From: Thioclava sp. SK-1
Lineage (GTDB): Bacteria; Pseudomonadota; Alphaproteobacteria; Rhodobacterales; Rhodobacteraceae
Reading direction: 5' to 3'
DNA length: 64,000 nucleotides
Assembly (NCBI RefSeq): GCF_001705665.1
Contig: NZ_MDHA01000025.1
Location: 206,171-270,170 of the forward strand
In this document: positions 51,929-61,019 of the stretch, piece after piece
Layout: each line of letters opens with the position of its first letter
How positions within the stretch are numbered: the stretch's first letter is position 1
The notes under the pieces: generated by a model
What the model saw: only the letters and a program-made list of their open reading frames with translations
Databases searched by the model: none
What the model was told of the DNA's origin: nothing
Program-made: the position numbers and the translations under genes

Positions 51929-53221
51929 ATGGCTCTGGATACCCATACCGACATTGCGCCATATGACGCGCCTGAGAAAGATTTGTATGAAATTGGCGAA
52001 ATGCCGCCATTAGGCTACGTTCCGCCTAAAATGTATGCATGGTCGATCCGCCGCGAGCGCCATGGCGAGCCGGAGCAATCCTTCGAGCAAGAGGTTGTCG
52101 ACACCTGGCAGATCGACAGCAATGAGGTTCTGGTTCTGGTGATGGCCGCAGGCGTCAATTATAACGGCGTATGGGCCGGGCTTGGCGTTCCGATCAGCCC
52201 GTTTGACGTGCATAAGCAGCCCTATCACATCGCGGGCTCCGATGCCTCCGGCATCATCTGGGCCGTAGGCGACAAGGTGAAAAACTGGAAAGTCGGGGAT
52301 GAGGTGGTTATCCACTGCAACCAAGACGACGGCAATGACGAAGAATGCAATGGCGGCGACCCGATGTTTTCGGCCAGCCAGCGGATCTGGGGATATGAAA
52401 CCCCTGATGGGTCATTCTCGCAATTCACCCGCGTTCAAGCACAGCAGCTGATGCCGCGCCCGAAACATCTGACATGGGAGGAGGCCGCCTGCTACACGCT
52501 GACCCTTGCGACCGCCTATCGGATGTTGTTCGGCCACCACCCGCATGAGCTGAAACCCGGCCAGAACGTGTTGGTCTGGGGCGCGTCAGGCGGTTTGGGC
52601 TCATATGCGATTCAGCTGGCCAATACGGCGGGTGCCAATGCGATCGGCGTTATCTCTGATGAAAGCAAACGCCAGTTTGTCATGGATCAGGGCGCCAAAG
52701 GTGTGATCAACCGCAAAGATTTCGATTGCTGGGGACAGTTGCCCACCGTTAACACGCCCGAATATAATAACTGGCTGAAAGAGGCCCGCAAATTTGGCAA
52801 GGCGATCTGGGATATCACGGGCAAAGGCGTCAATGTCGATATGGTGTTTGAACACCCCGGCGAAGCCACGTTTCCTGTCTCGACCCTGATCGTCAAGAAA
52901 GGCGGCATGGTTGTTATTTGCGCGGGGACCTCTGGGTTCAACTGCACCTTTGACGTGCGCTACATGTGGATGCACCAGAAGCGTCTTCAGGGATCGCATT
53001 TTGCCAACCTGAAACAGGCCGCTTCTGCGAACCGTCTGATGGTCGAACGCCGGCTTGACCCCTGCATGTCCGAGGTATTCCCGTGGAATGAAATTCCGCA
53101 GGCACATACAAAAATGCTGCGCAATCACCATAAGCCCGGCAATATGGCCGTGTTGGTTCAGGCCCCGAAAACCGGCCTGCGCACATTTGAAGATGCCTTG
53201 GAAGCAGGCCCAAAGGGCTGA
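51929..53221 (+). CDS. ccr: Crotonyl-CoA carboxylase/reductase
   Basis: A 430-residue MDR-family enzyme that reductively carboxylates crotonyl-CoA to ethylmalonyl-CoA with NADPH and CO2, the key step of the ethylmalonyl-CoA pathway. MYAWSIRRERHGEPEQSF, AAGVNYNGVWAGLGVPISPF and the NADPH loop GASGGLGSYAIQLAN mark the family. The C-terminal block VVICAGTSGFNC and HFANLKQAASAN belong to the CO2- and CoA-binding region. GAGGAGG precedes ATG 51929. Divergent from meaA, the enzyme that uses its product after epimerisation. Confidence 0.96.
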   Translation: MALDTHTDIAPYDAPEKDLYEIGEMPPLGYVPPKMYAWSIRRERHGEPEQSFEQEVVDTWQIDSNEVLVLVMAAGVNYNGVWAGLGVPISPFDVHKQPYHIAGSDASGIIWAVGDKVKNWKVGDEVVIHCNQDDGNDEECNGGDPMFSASQRIWGYETPDGSFSQFTRVQAQQLMPRPKHLTWEEAACYTLTLATAYRMLFGHHPHELKPGQNVLVWGASGGLGSYAIQLANTAGANAIGVISDESKRQFVMDQGAKGVINRKDFDCWGQLPTVNTPEYNNWLKEARKFGKAIWDITGKGVNVDMVFEHPGEATFPVSTLIVKKGGMVVICAGTSGFNCTFDVRYMWMHQKRLQGSHFANLKQAASANRLMVERRLDPCMSEVFPWNEIPQAHTKMLRNHHKPGNMAVLVQAPKTGLRTFEDALEAGPKG

Positions 53222-53233
53222 TCACAAACGATG

Positions 53234-53266
53234 ACCCCGCATCCGCTGTTGTCGGTTGCGGGGTTT
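53234..53266 (+). terminator. Terminator after ccr
   Basis: ACCCCGCATCCG / CGGTTGCGGGGT stem (one mismatch), seven-base loop, then TTTCC. It abuts the end of the convergent racemase gene. Confidence 0.8.
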
Positions 53267-53267
53267 C

Positions 53268-53897
53268 CTATTGCAATGCCAACGCCAGGCGCACGGCTGC
53301 GCCGACCGGATCGATCAGCCGCAGTGGCGTGTGCGGTTGCAGCTGATCAATCAATGGCCCCATACCGGCACAGCCCAAAACGACCGCCCCGATCGGATCG
53401 GCCTGCGCCGTTTTGAACTCTGCGATCAATCGCGTGATTACCTCCGGGGGGCCGTCTTCCAGCTCCAATACGCCGATACCTGCAGCACGCACCTTGGCCT
53501 GAACACCATATCGCGCCAGATTGGATTGGATCACCGGGATTGCGTCGGCCACGGTTGTCACCACCGAAAACGGAAGCCCAAGCAGGCCCGCCATGGCAAA
53601 AGAGGCCTGTCCAAGACCGATCACCGGCATCGCAGCGGCAGCTCGGATTTGTTCCAATCCCGGATCATCAAAACAACCCAAGACAAGCACATCGGTGTCG
53701 ATCTGCGGCACCATCGCCAAGACACCGCGCACTGCGGCTTGGCCATCGGCTTCGCCTTCAATCGCGGCAGGGCCTGTATGATTGGTCAGGCCTGACAGCT
53801 GATGCGTGCCCAGTGGTGCAAGCACTCGGGCGGCCTGAGCAAGCATCTGCTCTGTCATGGCTTCGGTCGCGTTGGGGTTCACGAATGTGATGCGCAT
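53268..53897 (-). CDS. Asp/Glu/hydantoin racemase family protein
   Basis: A 209-residue cytosolic enzyme with the two-cysteine active site of the family: VLVLGCFDDPG (near 75) and VVLGCAGMGPL (near 175). MRITFVNPNATEAMTEQM is the usual hydantoin-racemase N-terminus. Likely substrates are hydantoins, aspartate/glutamate or related compounds. Starts at ATG 53897 or GTG 53900, just after the permease stop, so it is the last gene of a transporter operon, implying it acts on the imported compound. Confidence 0.87.
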   Translation of the reverse strand: MRITFVNPNATEAMTEQMLAQAARVLAPLGTHQLSGLTNHTGPAAIEGEADGQAAVRGVLAMVPQIDTDVLVLGCFDDPGLEQIRAAAAMPVIGLGQASFAMAGLLGLPFSVVTTVADAIPVIQSNLARYGVQAKVRAAGIGVLELEDGPPEVITRLIAEFKTAQADPIGAVVLGCAGMGPLIDQLQPHTPLRLIDPVGAAVRLALALQ

Positions 53898-53903
53898 CAC
53901 AGA

Positions 53904-54740
53904 TCACACCCCCCGGCCCGCATCTGATCCCAGCTTCGCCCGCTTGCGCCCCATCAGCCAAAAGGCCAGCAACGCCGATCCGATTACCACGAAAGAGAAC
54001 ACTGTCGTCAATGTTCCAAGCGCAAAGATCACCGGCGTGGTAACGTTGGTTGTCATGCCATAGATTTCAAGCGGCAGCGTATTGTAACTGCCCGCCGTCA
54101 TCAGCGTTCGGGCAAATTCATCATAAGACAGGGTAAAGCCAAACAGCGCCACGCCGATCAACATCGGGGCAATCATCGGCAACACCACATGCCACAGCGT
54201 CTGCCATGCGGTGGCCCCTTGATCGCGTGCAGCTTCCTCATATGCCGGATCAAAACGGTTGAACACCGCGAACATGATCAGCAGACCAAACGGCAATGTC
54301 CATGTCAGCTGCGATCCAAAGCCCGAGGTCGCCCAATGCACCCCCAGCCCGGATTGCGAGAATATCAACCCCACGCCCAGCGATACAAGGATCGACGGTA
54401 TTACCAGCGACGCGATCACCAATTGAAACAGGAACTGATTGCCCGCGAATTTCTTGCGAAAGGCCAAGCCGCCCATCACCGACACGACAACCGTCGTAAC
54501 CATTACCATCAGCCCCAGCATGAAGGACCGCCGAAACGCGCCCCAGATATCGCCCACGGCCTGTTCTTCAAACAGGTCCACGAACCAATGCAAGGACACT
54601 CCGCGCATCGGGAAGGTCAGCCCCCCTTGAGGACCTTGAAAGCTTAGGATCGCGATGGTCAACGTTGGCCCATATAAAAACACCAAGAACAGCGCGAAAA
54701 AGACAGATAAGACATAAAAGCTTCGGGTCCGGGGTTCCAT
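53904..54740 (-). CDS. Polyamine-type ABC transporter permease (PotC-like)
   Basis: A 278-residue inner-membrane protein with six helices. The EAA loop is YEEAARDQGATAWQTLWHVVL (residues ~180-200), and GVALFGFTLSYDEFARTLMT is the block typical of PotC/YdcV permeases. AAGGAG precedes ATG 54740, one base after the stop of the first permease. With its partner it forms the membrane channel of the importer. Confidence 0.91.
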   Translation of the reverse strand: MEPRTRSFYVLSVFFALFLVFLYGPTLTIAILSFQGPQGGLTFPMRGVSLHWFVDLFEEQAVGDIWGAFRRSFMLGLMVMVTTVVVSVMGGLAFRKKFAGNQFLFQLVIASLVIPSILVSLGVGLIFSQSGLGVHWATSGFGSQLTWTLPFGLLIMFAVFNRFDPAYEEAARDQGATAWQTLWHVVLPMIAPMLIGVALFGFTLSYDEFARTLMTAGSYNTLPLEIYGMTTNVTTPVIFALGTLTTVFSFVVIGSALLAFWLMGRKRAKLGSDAGRGV

Positions 54741-54741
54741 C

Positions 54742-55599
54742 TTACAGCTCCTTCCGAATATCGACCAGGCGCAGCAAGATGCCGATCGTGATCAAAACCG
54801 TAACCAGCAAAACCACCGCAGTGGCCGCCGCCGACGGATATTGCAACAGGGCAATATCATTGGAGATAAGCCGCCCAACATTGGCCGATTGCGATCCCGA
54901 CATGAAGCGCACCGTAATGAAGTCGCCCATCACAAGCGTGATGACAAAGATTGATCCGATCATAATCCCCGGTTTCGTCAAAGGCAGCACGACATTGGTC
55001 AGGATCTGAAAGCCACTCGCCCCGGCATCACGCGCGGCCTCAAGCAGCGACCGGTCAATCCGCATCATCGTATTGAAAATCGGCACCACCATGAACAATG
55101 TATACAGATGAACAAAGGCCAGGATCACCGAGAAGTCGGAATACAGCAGCCATTCCACCGGTTCGTCCACAACCCCCATTGAGATCAGCATATTATTCGC
55201 CAATCCATTGCGTCCCAAGAACGGGATCCAACTGATCATCCGGATGATATTGGATGTCCAAAACGGGATGGTGCACAGTAGAAAAAGTGCGATTTGAACG
55301 GGTAAAGAGCGGATATGGAATGCCAGATACCACGCAACCGTAAAGCCAATTACCAAGGTGATCGCCCAAGTGATTGCCGCATATTTAAACGTGTTGAAGA
55401 ACACTCGATAGGTAACGTCAGAACCGAATAGAAACTGATAATTCTCCAGGCTGAAGGCGGGCACGATGGACCATTCTGTTGCGGTCCAAAAACTAACCAC
55501 CGCGATCATGACAATCGGTGCAATCAGGAAAACCACCAAGATCAGCGTCAAGGGAGAGGCCAAAAGCCACCCCTTAGTAGTGTCCGACATCGCCTTCAT
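54742..55599 (-). CDS. Polyamine-type ABC transporter permease (PotB-like)
   Basis: A 285-residue inner-membrane protein with six helices. The EAA loop is LEAARDAGASGFQILTNVVL, and FWTSNIIRMISWIPFLGRNG is characteristic of the PotB/YdcU group. ATG 55599 (GAGG nine bases ahead) or 55590 may be used. About 130 bases separate it from the binding-protein gene, room for processing of the operon mRNA. Confidence 0.91.
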   Translation of the reverse strand: MKAMSDTTKGWLLASPLTLILVVFLIAPIVMIAVVSFWTATEWSIVPAFSLENYQFLFGSDVTYRVFFNTFKYAAITWAITLVIGFTVAWYLAFHIRSLPVQIALFLLCTIPFWTSNIIRMISWIPFLGRNGLANNMLISMGVVDEPVEWLLYSDFSVILAFVHLYTLFMVVPIFNTMMRIDRSLLEAARDAGASGFQILTNVVLPLTKPGIMIGSIFVITLVMGDFITVRFMSGSQSANVGRLISNDIALLQYPSAAATAVVLLVTVLITIGILLRLVDIRKEL

Positions 55600-55732
55600 A
55601 CACAGCTACCTCAGTCTTGAAGAAAAGGTGGGGGGAAGCGGTGGCGCATCGTGCCACCGCTTCGGGGGGATCGCCCCCCGGCCGGGCCAAGGGGGTCAAC
55701 CCCGCACAGGCCCGGCACCCAATGGCATCGCA

Positions 55733-56998
55733 TCACGCCGCAATGAACTCATTCCATTTGCGGACCATATATTGATTTTCATCCATGACCGAATTCCAGC
55801 AGGCCACAGCCCCCATACGATCAGTGAAGGACCCACCGTCACGCACATCCCCCGCTTTGGCCAAGACATCGCCATAAGGGTTCGTGATGTCGCCTGCGGC
55901 GGCTTTGCCCTCAAACCAATACCCCCACTCATCCGCCGACATGAACTCTTTCGATGTCGATGGCACAGCCGAGTAATAGCCTTGGCGCATCAAGAAACCA
56001 CCAACCCAGCCAGACAGATACCAATTGATATAGTCATAGGCCGCGTCCAGCTCCATCCCGCTAAGGGATTTCGACAGGCCCAGGCCACCACCCCAGCTGC
56101 GATATCCCTCTTTCAAAGGCTGATATACGCAATCAATCCCACGGGTTTTCACCGCCGTAATCGCAGGCGACCACATTGATTGGATCACCACCTCACCCGA
56201 CGCCATCAGGTTCACGCTTTCATCAAACGTCTTCCAGAAGGCGCGGAACTGACCGGCGCGCTTTGCATCCGTCATGATCGCCATCGTCTTGTCGATCTCT
56301 TCGCGGGTCATATTGCCTTTGTCGCCATAGGTGATTTCACCCATTGCTTCACAGACCATCGCAGCATCCATGATACCGATCGAAGAAATATCCAGCAAAG
56401 ACGCTTTGCCTTTGAACTCAGGGTTCAAAAGCTCGGCCCAGCTGTCGATGGGGCGACCGATCAGATCCGGGCGAATGCCCAATGTATCGGCATTATAAAT
56501 CGTTGGGATCAAAGTCATGAACCCGGTTTCTTCGCTGGCGAAACTTGTCGAGCCCGGACCTTCGACAAAGCCTACAGTATGGGGCGCCGTGCCCTGCGCG
56601 ATGGTAGAGTCTGGCGTCAGCTTGCCTGATTTGAAAATGCCGACGATCTCATCGTAATTCTTGATCTTGGACACATCCATCGCTTGCAGATTGCCCGTCG
56701 GCCAGACTTTTTTACAGATCCAATATTCGATATCGGCAATATCGAAACTGTCCGGCTGGGTGGCGGCGCGCTGGGTCACCGCGTCGGAATCCAGCGCCGT
56801 CATTTCCAGTGTAAAGCCCAGATCCTCTTTCACCTTCTGGCCAACTTCATTCAGGTTCGACACGCCCGTGCCGAATTGGCGCAGCGTAATATCCTTAATC
56901 TCCTGCGCCCAGATCATCGGGGCAGGCAAGGCGGTTGCCGCAAGGGCCGCGCCACCTGTTTTCAGCAATGAACGGCGGGAATAACGCATCTTAGACAT
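55733..56998 (-). CDS. Polyamine-type ABC transporter, substrate-binding protein
   Basis: A 421-residue periplasmic protein with a twin-arginine signal (YSRRSLLKTGGAALAATALP), so it is probably exported folded via Tat. The mature part is a PotD/PotF-like fold (FDIADIEYWICKKVWPTGNL, AHTVGF-type and NPEFKGKASLLDISSIGIMD). It is longer than PotD (~350), as in the YdcS-like branch. Start 56998 has GAGGG upstream. Substrate unknown; the adjacent racemase suggests an amino-acid- or hydantoin-like compound. Confidence 0.88.
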   Translation of the reverse strand: MSKMRYSRRSLLKTGGAALAATALPAPMIWAQEIKDITLRQFGTGVSNLNEVGQKVKEDLGFTLEMTALDSDAVTQRAATQPDSFDIADIEYWICKKVWPTGNLQAMDVSKIKNYDEIVGIFKSGKLTPDSTIAQGTAPHTVGFVEGPGSTSFASEETGFMTLIPTIYNADTLGIRPDLIGRPIDSWAELLNPEFKGKASLLDISSIGIMDAAMVCEAMGEITYGDKGNMTREEIDKTMAIMTDAKRAGQFRAFWKTFDESVNLMASGEVVIQSMWSPAITAVKTRGIDCVYQPLKEGYRSWGGGLGLSKSLSGMELDAAYDYINWYLSGWVGGFLMRQGYYSAVPSTSKEFMSADEWGYWFEGKAAAGDITNPYGDVLAKAGDVRDGGSFTDRMGAVACWNSVMDENQYMVRKWNEFIAA

Positions 56999-57038
56999 AG
57001 ATTTTGTCCCTCTTGTCAGACTGTTGAACGTAGCCTTT

Positions 57039-58013
57039 TCAGGCCTGGAGACGGTGTAGCCGTCCCTCATCCCAGGTCAGAAACACGCTCTCACCTGGAT
57101 TTTTCGGATTTTCAAAAAACTCTGCTTCAGGGATCAGTGCCAAGATGTCGCTTTCCCCCATTTTGGTTGCCAAGGCGACATGCGCACCTTGGTATTCCAC
57201 ATTGATCACGGTTGCCGATTGCCCTTGGGTGCCGATACGCACCGCATCAGCGCGGATGGCAGCCTTGCCCCCGGCCAGATCAATCACATTATGCCCGCCC
57301 ATGAATCGCGCGACGAACTCGCTGCGCGGGCGCATCCAAACATCGCGCGCAGGCCCTGCCTGCTCGATCACCGCATTGTTCATCACCACGATTTCATCGG
57401 CCAACGCCAAGGCCTCATCTTGGCCATGGGTCACGTGAATAAAGGTGATGCCCAGTTCACGCTGTAGCTTTTTCAGTTCGGTCCGCATCCGAATGCGCAA
57501 GAACGGATCCAGCGCCGACAGCGGCTCATCCAACAACAAGACTTGCGGATCGGTGATCAGCGCCCGCGCAAGAGCAACACGCTGTTGTTGCCCGCCCGAC
57601 AGTTGATCTGGCAGCCGGTCCTGATGGCGCTGCATGTCGACCAGCTCCAACAGCTCCATCGCGCGTTTGTCACGCGTGCTGCGGTCCACACCCTTCATTT
57701 TCAGGCTAAAGGCCACATTGTCACGCACGGTCAGATGCGGAAACAAAGCATAGCTTTGAAACATCATTGCTGTGCCACGCTTGGCCGGCGGCAAGGCCGA
57801 CACATCGCGGTTTGACAGTAAGATCGCGCCGTCACTGACAGTTTCATGCCCGGCAATCATTCGCAGGGTGGAGGATTTCCCGCAGCCTGACGGCCCCAGC
57901 AAACACACATAGCTGCCCGCCTGAAACAGGTGGCTGACATTATCAACCGCAACCGCCCCATTGGGATAGCGTTTGGTCACATGGACCAGCTCAAGATCAT
58001 GTCCGGTTCGCAT
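57039..58013 (-). CDS. Polyamine-type ABC transporter ATP-binding protein (PotA-like)
   Basis: A 324-residue ATPase. Walker A GPSGCGKSST, signature LSGGQQQRVALARALI, Walker B LLLDEPLSALDP and H-loop HVTHGQDEA are intact. The C-terminal TOBE-like domain (DAVRIGTQGQSATVINVEYQ) is that of PotA/MalK. ATG 58013 lies six bases after GGGAG. First gene of the operon ATPase - binding protein - permease - permease - racemase, divergent from a GntR regulator. Confidence 0.92.
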   Translation of the reverse strand: MRTGHDLELVHVTKRYPNGAVAVDNVSHLFQAGSYVCLLGPSGCGKSSTLRMIAGHETVSDGAILLSNRDVSALPPAKRGTAMMFQSYALFPHLTVRDNVAFSLKMKGVDRSTRDKRAMELLELVDMQRHQDRLPDQLSGGQQQRVALARALITDPQVLLLDEPLSALDPFLRIRMRTELKKLQRELGITFIHVTHGQDEALALADEIVVMNNAVIEQAGPARDVWMRPRSEFVARFMGGHNVIDLAGGKAAIRADAVRIGTQGQSATVINVEYQGAHVALATKMGESDILALIPEAEFFENPKNPGESVFLTWDEGRLHRLQA

Positions 58014-58156
58014 CAAGGCTCCCTTTCGCTTGACGCCATCAAGACAAAGGTTTTCCTTTCTGGGCAGAGAAATGCCGTGGCACAGCAGGGCAAAACATTA
58101 AAAGCCCAAAAATTCACCACCGTTCTTTTTCATTTGCACATTTTTGAGCGCAACTT

Positions 58157-58164
58157 TGTATACA
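58157..58164. promoter_or_regulatory. TGTATACA palindrome in the divergent promoter
   Basis: A perfect eight-base palindrome between the transporter operon and the GntR/FCD regulator gene. GTATAC-centred palindromes are common FCD-type GntR operators, so this is a candidate site for the neighbouring regulator. Confidence 0.45.
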
Positions 58165-58246
58165 GCGTCGCATTCAATCTGCCTTTGCCCCGTTTTGCTT
58201 GCTGTGATCCGTCCCACTGCTATGGCTGACAGGGAAAGGATCGCCC

Positions 58247-58939
58247 ATGCACATCGCCCCACCTAAGACCAAGCCGACAGGGCCGCAAATCACCGATGAT
58301 TTGGCTGATGCCATCCATGAACACCGCCTGCCGCCCGGTACGAAGCTGGGCGAAGATGAGCTGTCGGACGTATATGGTGTTTCGCGCACGGTGATCCGAA
58401 CGGCGCTGTTATCGCTGTCACATCAGCGCCTGATCACCGTAGAGCGCAACAAAGGGGCTTTTGTCGCCAAGCCCTCCACGCAAGAAGCACGCGAAGTGTT
58501 TGAGGCACGCGCCCTGTTAGAACCACGCACAGTGCGCTCTGCGGCCGAACGGATCGACCAGGCGGGGTTGATCCGGTTGCAATCGCATATTGACGAGGAA
58601 CATGCCGCGATGGCGGCGGGGAAATCCGGGCGTGCGGTGCATTTGTCGGGGCTGTTCCATATTGAAATTGCCCGAATCGCACAGCAAGAGACGATATTGG
58701 CCTTTATTGAACAGCTGGTGGCCCGGTCCTCGCTGATCATTGCCCTATATTGGCGCAGGCCCGCTGCCCTGTGTGAACGCCACGCCCATGATGCGCTGTT
58801 GCGAGCGCTGCGCACGGGCAATGGCGCGGATGCAGAGGAATTGATGAAGATGCATCTATTGGATATCCTTTCCTCACTGAACCTAAGAGACGCAGCAGAG
58901 GCGCCGACCTCGCTGCGCGACGCATTGGGGCCAAGATGA
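58247..58939 (+). CDS. GntR-family transcriptional regulator (FCD)
   Basis: A 230-residue regulator. Winged helix-turn-helix at ~15-75 (LPPGTKLGEDELSDVYGVSR, TVIRTALLSLSHQRLI), then an FCD domain (EVFEARALLEPRTVRSAAER, FHIEIARIAQQE, H-A-H-D-A-L-L near the end). AGGGAAAGG precedes the ATG. Divergent position makes it the likely regulator of the ABC-transporter/racemase operon. It overlaps the downstream acetyltransferase by four bases. Confidence 0.91.
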   Translation: MHIAPPKTKPTGPQITDDLADAIHEHRLPPGTKLGEDELSDVYGVSRTVIRTALLSLSHQRLITVERNKGAFVAKPSTQEAREVFEARALLEPRTVRSAAERIDQAGLIRLQSHIDEEHAAMAAGKSGRAVHLSGLFHIEIARIAQQETILAFIEQLVARSSLIIALYWRRPAALCERHAHDALLRALRTGNGADAEELMKMHLLDILSSLNLRDAAEAPTSLRDALGPR

Positions 58940-59766
58940 CACATTATCGCACCGCAACCGCACAAGAGCTGACGCAGATTTTGCAATGGGCCCGGGCTGA
59001 GGGCTGGAACCCTGGGTTAGACGATGCCACCGCGTTTTACGCCGCCGACCCGATCGGAACGTTTGTGGCAGAGGTCGATGAAACCATCATCGCCGCTATC
59101 ACGGTGGTCAATCACAATGATGATTTTGCTTTTTTGGGGCTGTATCTGTGCCAGCCGGACTGGCGCGGCAAAGGGATCGGCTTTGCGCTGTGGTCCTTTG
59201 CGCTGGACCACGCCCAAAGCCGCATCGTGGGCTTGGATGGGGTTGCAGCGCAGCAGGCCAATTATGCCAAATCCGGCTTTGTGCGGCAGGGGGCAACCCG
59301 GCGTTATTGCGGGCATATCGCGCCTGAACCCGGCTTGGGCATCCGGCGAATTTCACCCGGGGATATTCCCGCCTGCTTGACCTTGGACACAGCGTCAAAC
59401 GGGTTCGCACGCCCTGACTTCATGACTGCATGGCTGACAGAGACCGACAGCCGATATACTGTGGTTTTGGATCACGGTCAGGGGCCTGACGGGCTGGCGA
59501 CCATCCGCCGTTGCGAAGATGGTGTGAAGATCGGTCCCGTCATCGCCCCCGATACAGACAGCGCCATGACACTGATCCGTGCCGCATTGCATGAATGCCC
59601 GGCACAGACGTTGTATCTTGATCTGCCCGACGTGGCGCATGGGCTGGCCGCGCGATTGCACGTTCTGGGGTTCAAGGTAACCTTTGAAACCGCACGGATG
59701 TATCGCGGCACCGCGCCCCTGCCCGGCCCGCATCTGCATGCGATTGCCACGATGGAGCTTGGCTAA
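58936..59766 (+). CDS. GNAT-family N-acetyltransferase (two-domain)
   Basis: A 276-residue protein. The N-terminal GNAT domain has the acetyl-CoA loop QPDWRGKGIGFALW near 73-86 (R/Q-x-x-G-x-G/A pattern). The C-terminal half (~130-270; VVLDHGQGPDGLATIRRCED, then LYLDLPDVAHGLAARLHVLG) matches the second domain seen in YitH/HolE-like acetyltransferases. Coupled to the GntR gene by ATGA overlap, so it may modify the compound handled by the transporter operon; that is inference. Confidence 0.87.
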   Translation: MTHYRTATAQELTQILQWARAEGWNPGLDDATAFYAADPIGTFVAEVDETIIAAITVVNHNDDFAFLGLYLCQPDWRGKGIGFALWSFALDHAQSRIVGLDGVAAQQANYAKSGFVRQGATRRYCGHIAPEPGLGIRRISPGDIPACLTLDTASNGFARPDFMTAWLTETDSRYTVVLDHGQGPDGLATIRRCEDGVKIGPVIAPDTDSAMTLIRAALHECPAQTLYLDLPDVAHGLAARLHVLGFKVTFETARMYRGTAPLPGPHLHAIATMELG

Positions 59767-59769
59767 GCG

Positions 59770-60453
59770 TCAGGCCCGCGTTGGGATCCGCATCCGGCGC
59801 ATCGAGAAAATCTGCGCGCCCGCCTCTGACACAGACACAGTGCGGAACATATCGCGCAGCATTTTTGCATCCGCCTTCAGACCCTTGGCCCAACTGCCCA
59901 ATTTGGCGTGTTTAAACGGGCTTTCGACCTCTGGCCAGCTTACCACGGCCAGGCGCAGGCCAGCATGGATCATCGCGCGGTTCATATGCACCTCAAGGCC
60001 AAAGCTGGGCAGGCCATTCAACCCCTGTTGCAACAGCGCGCGTGGCAAGACCCGCTCACCCGAGATATAATCCAGCCCGATCAGCCGCCACAAAAGTGGC
60101 GCGTTGCGGCGCAGGCTGATTGCGACATCCGCGCGGCCTTTCATCACAGGTGCCAAAAGTTGCGAAACATGCACCCCTGTCAGCCCTGCCAGATCACTGT
60201 CCAACAGCAGCACATGGCTGGATGTGGCCGCGCGCAGCCCCGCCGCAACCGCCGCCGTCTTTCCCATATTCGCCTGCCGGATCAGCCGCACCGAAGGATA
60301 GCGTGCGACGACTTCGGCTGTGTCGTCACTGGATCCGTCATCGACAACAATCACCTGTGACAGGCCGGGGTGGCACAACACGGCCTCTAATACGCGGGCG
60401 ATGCGTGGCGCCTCATTATAGGCTGGGATAATGCAGCTTATTTCGATGGGCAT
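59770..60453 (-). CDS. Glycosyltransferase family 2 protein
   Basis: A 227-residue GT-A enzyme. CIIPAYNEAPRIARVLEAVL at the N-terminus, VVDDGSSDDTAEVV, and LLLDSDLAGL (nucleotide/metal Asp residues) are the family motifs. No trailing membrane helices. ATG 60453, with GGAG six bases ahead, overlaps the dedA end by 16 bases. Last gene of the plcP operon; it could add a further sugar to the glycolipid made by the GT21 enzyme or glycosylate another lipid. Exact reaction unknown. Confidence 0.88.
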   Translation of the reverse strand: MPIEISCIIPAYNEAPRIARVLEAVLCHPGLSQVIVVDDGSSDDTAEVVARYPSVRLIRQANMGKTAAVAAGLRAATSSHVLLLDSDLAGLTGVHVSQLLAPVMKGRADVAISLRRNAPLLWRLIGLDYISGERVLPRALLQQGLNGLPSFGLEVHMNRAMIHAGLRLAVVSWPEVESPFKHAKLGSWAKGLKADAKMLRDMFRTVSVSEAGAQIFSMRRMRIPTRA

Positions 60454-61019
60454 GACTGTCTCCGATGGAACCACCAGACCGCCCCGGCGACCACCAGGGC
60501 AATCAATAAAATCAATGAGCCGCGCGCGATCCACCCGTCGATCCGCGCATAGGCAGAACCGACGAAATATCCCAGCGCTACGAACGCCGCGCTTTTGGGG
60601 ATGGAGGCGATGAAATTATACATTAAAAACGGCACGAAGGGCATTCTGGCAATCCCCGCTGCGACCAAAATGGCCGCACCGGCGGAATGTGTCAGCTTGC
60701 CCATAACCAGCGTACGCCCCCCTTTGGCGCGAAAATGGCGCAGCATTTTCCTCAGACGCTTTTGGTCCAGTCCAAGACGCGACCGCCACCGTGCGGGAAC
60801 AATGCCCAGACCTCGTCGTCCGATCAGATAATAAACGATATCACCCAGTACATCAGCGACGATCACCACAATCAATAAGCGCCAGATGTCAAAAATTCCT
60901 TGGCTGGCGAGCCATGCGGCCAAAACCGTAACAATTGGGCCTTCGACAATCGCCAACCCACCGACCAGCATCAACCCATGCGTCGATAGCAACGCGATGA
61001 TCGTCTCTAATCCAAACAT
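60438..61019 (-). CDS. DedA-family membrane protein
   Basis: A 193-residue inner-membrane protein of the DedA (VTT/SNARE-associated) family: re-entrant region GGLAIVEGPIVTVLAAWLAS, then GDIVYYLIGRRGLGIVP and RTLVMGKLTHSAGAAILVAA with hydrophobic C-terminal helices. DedA proteins are linked to lipid translocation across the membrane. The start overlaps the GT21 stop by one base (TAATG). Its place between two lipid-type glycosyltransferases suggests it moves a lipid intermediate; that role is inference. Confidence 0.87.
   Translation of the reverse strand: MFGLETIIALLSTHGLMLVGGLAIVEGPIVTVLAAWLASQGIFDIWRLLIVVIVADVLGDIVYYLIGRRGLGIVPARWRSRLGLDQKRLRKMLRHFRAKGGRTLVMGKLTHSAGAAILVAAGIARMPFVPFLMYNFIASIPKSAAFVALGYFVGSAYARIDGWIARGSLILLIALVVAGAVWWFHRRQSCPSK

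Noticed and set aside
55466..56179. 237-codon plus-strand open frame opposite the binding protein and permease genes
   Set aside because: Spans the junction of two well-supported minus-strand genes and shows no family pattern.
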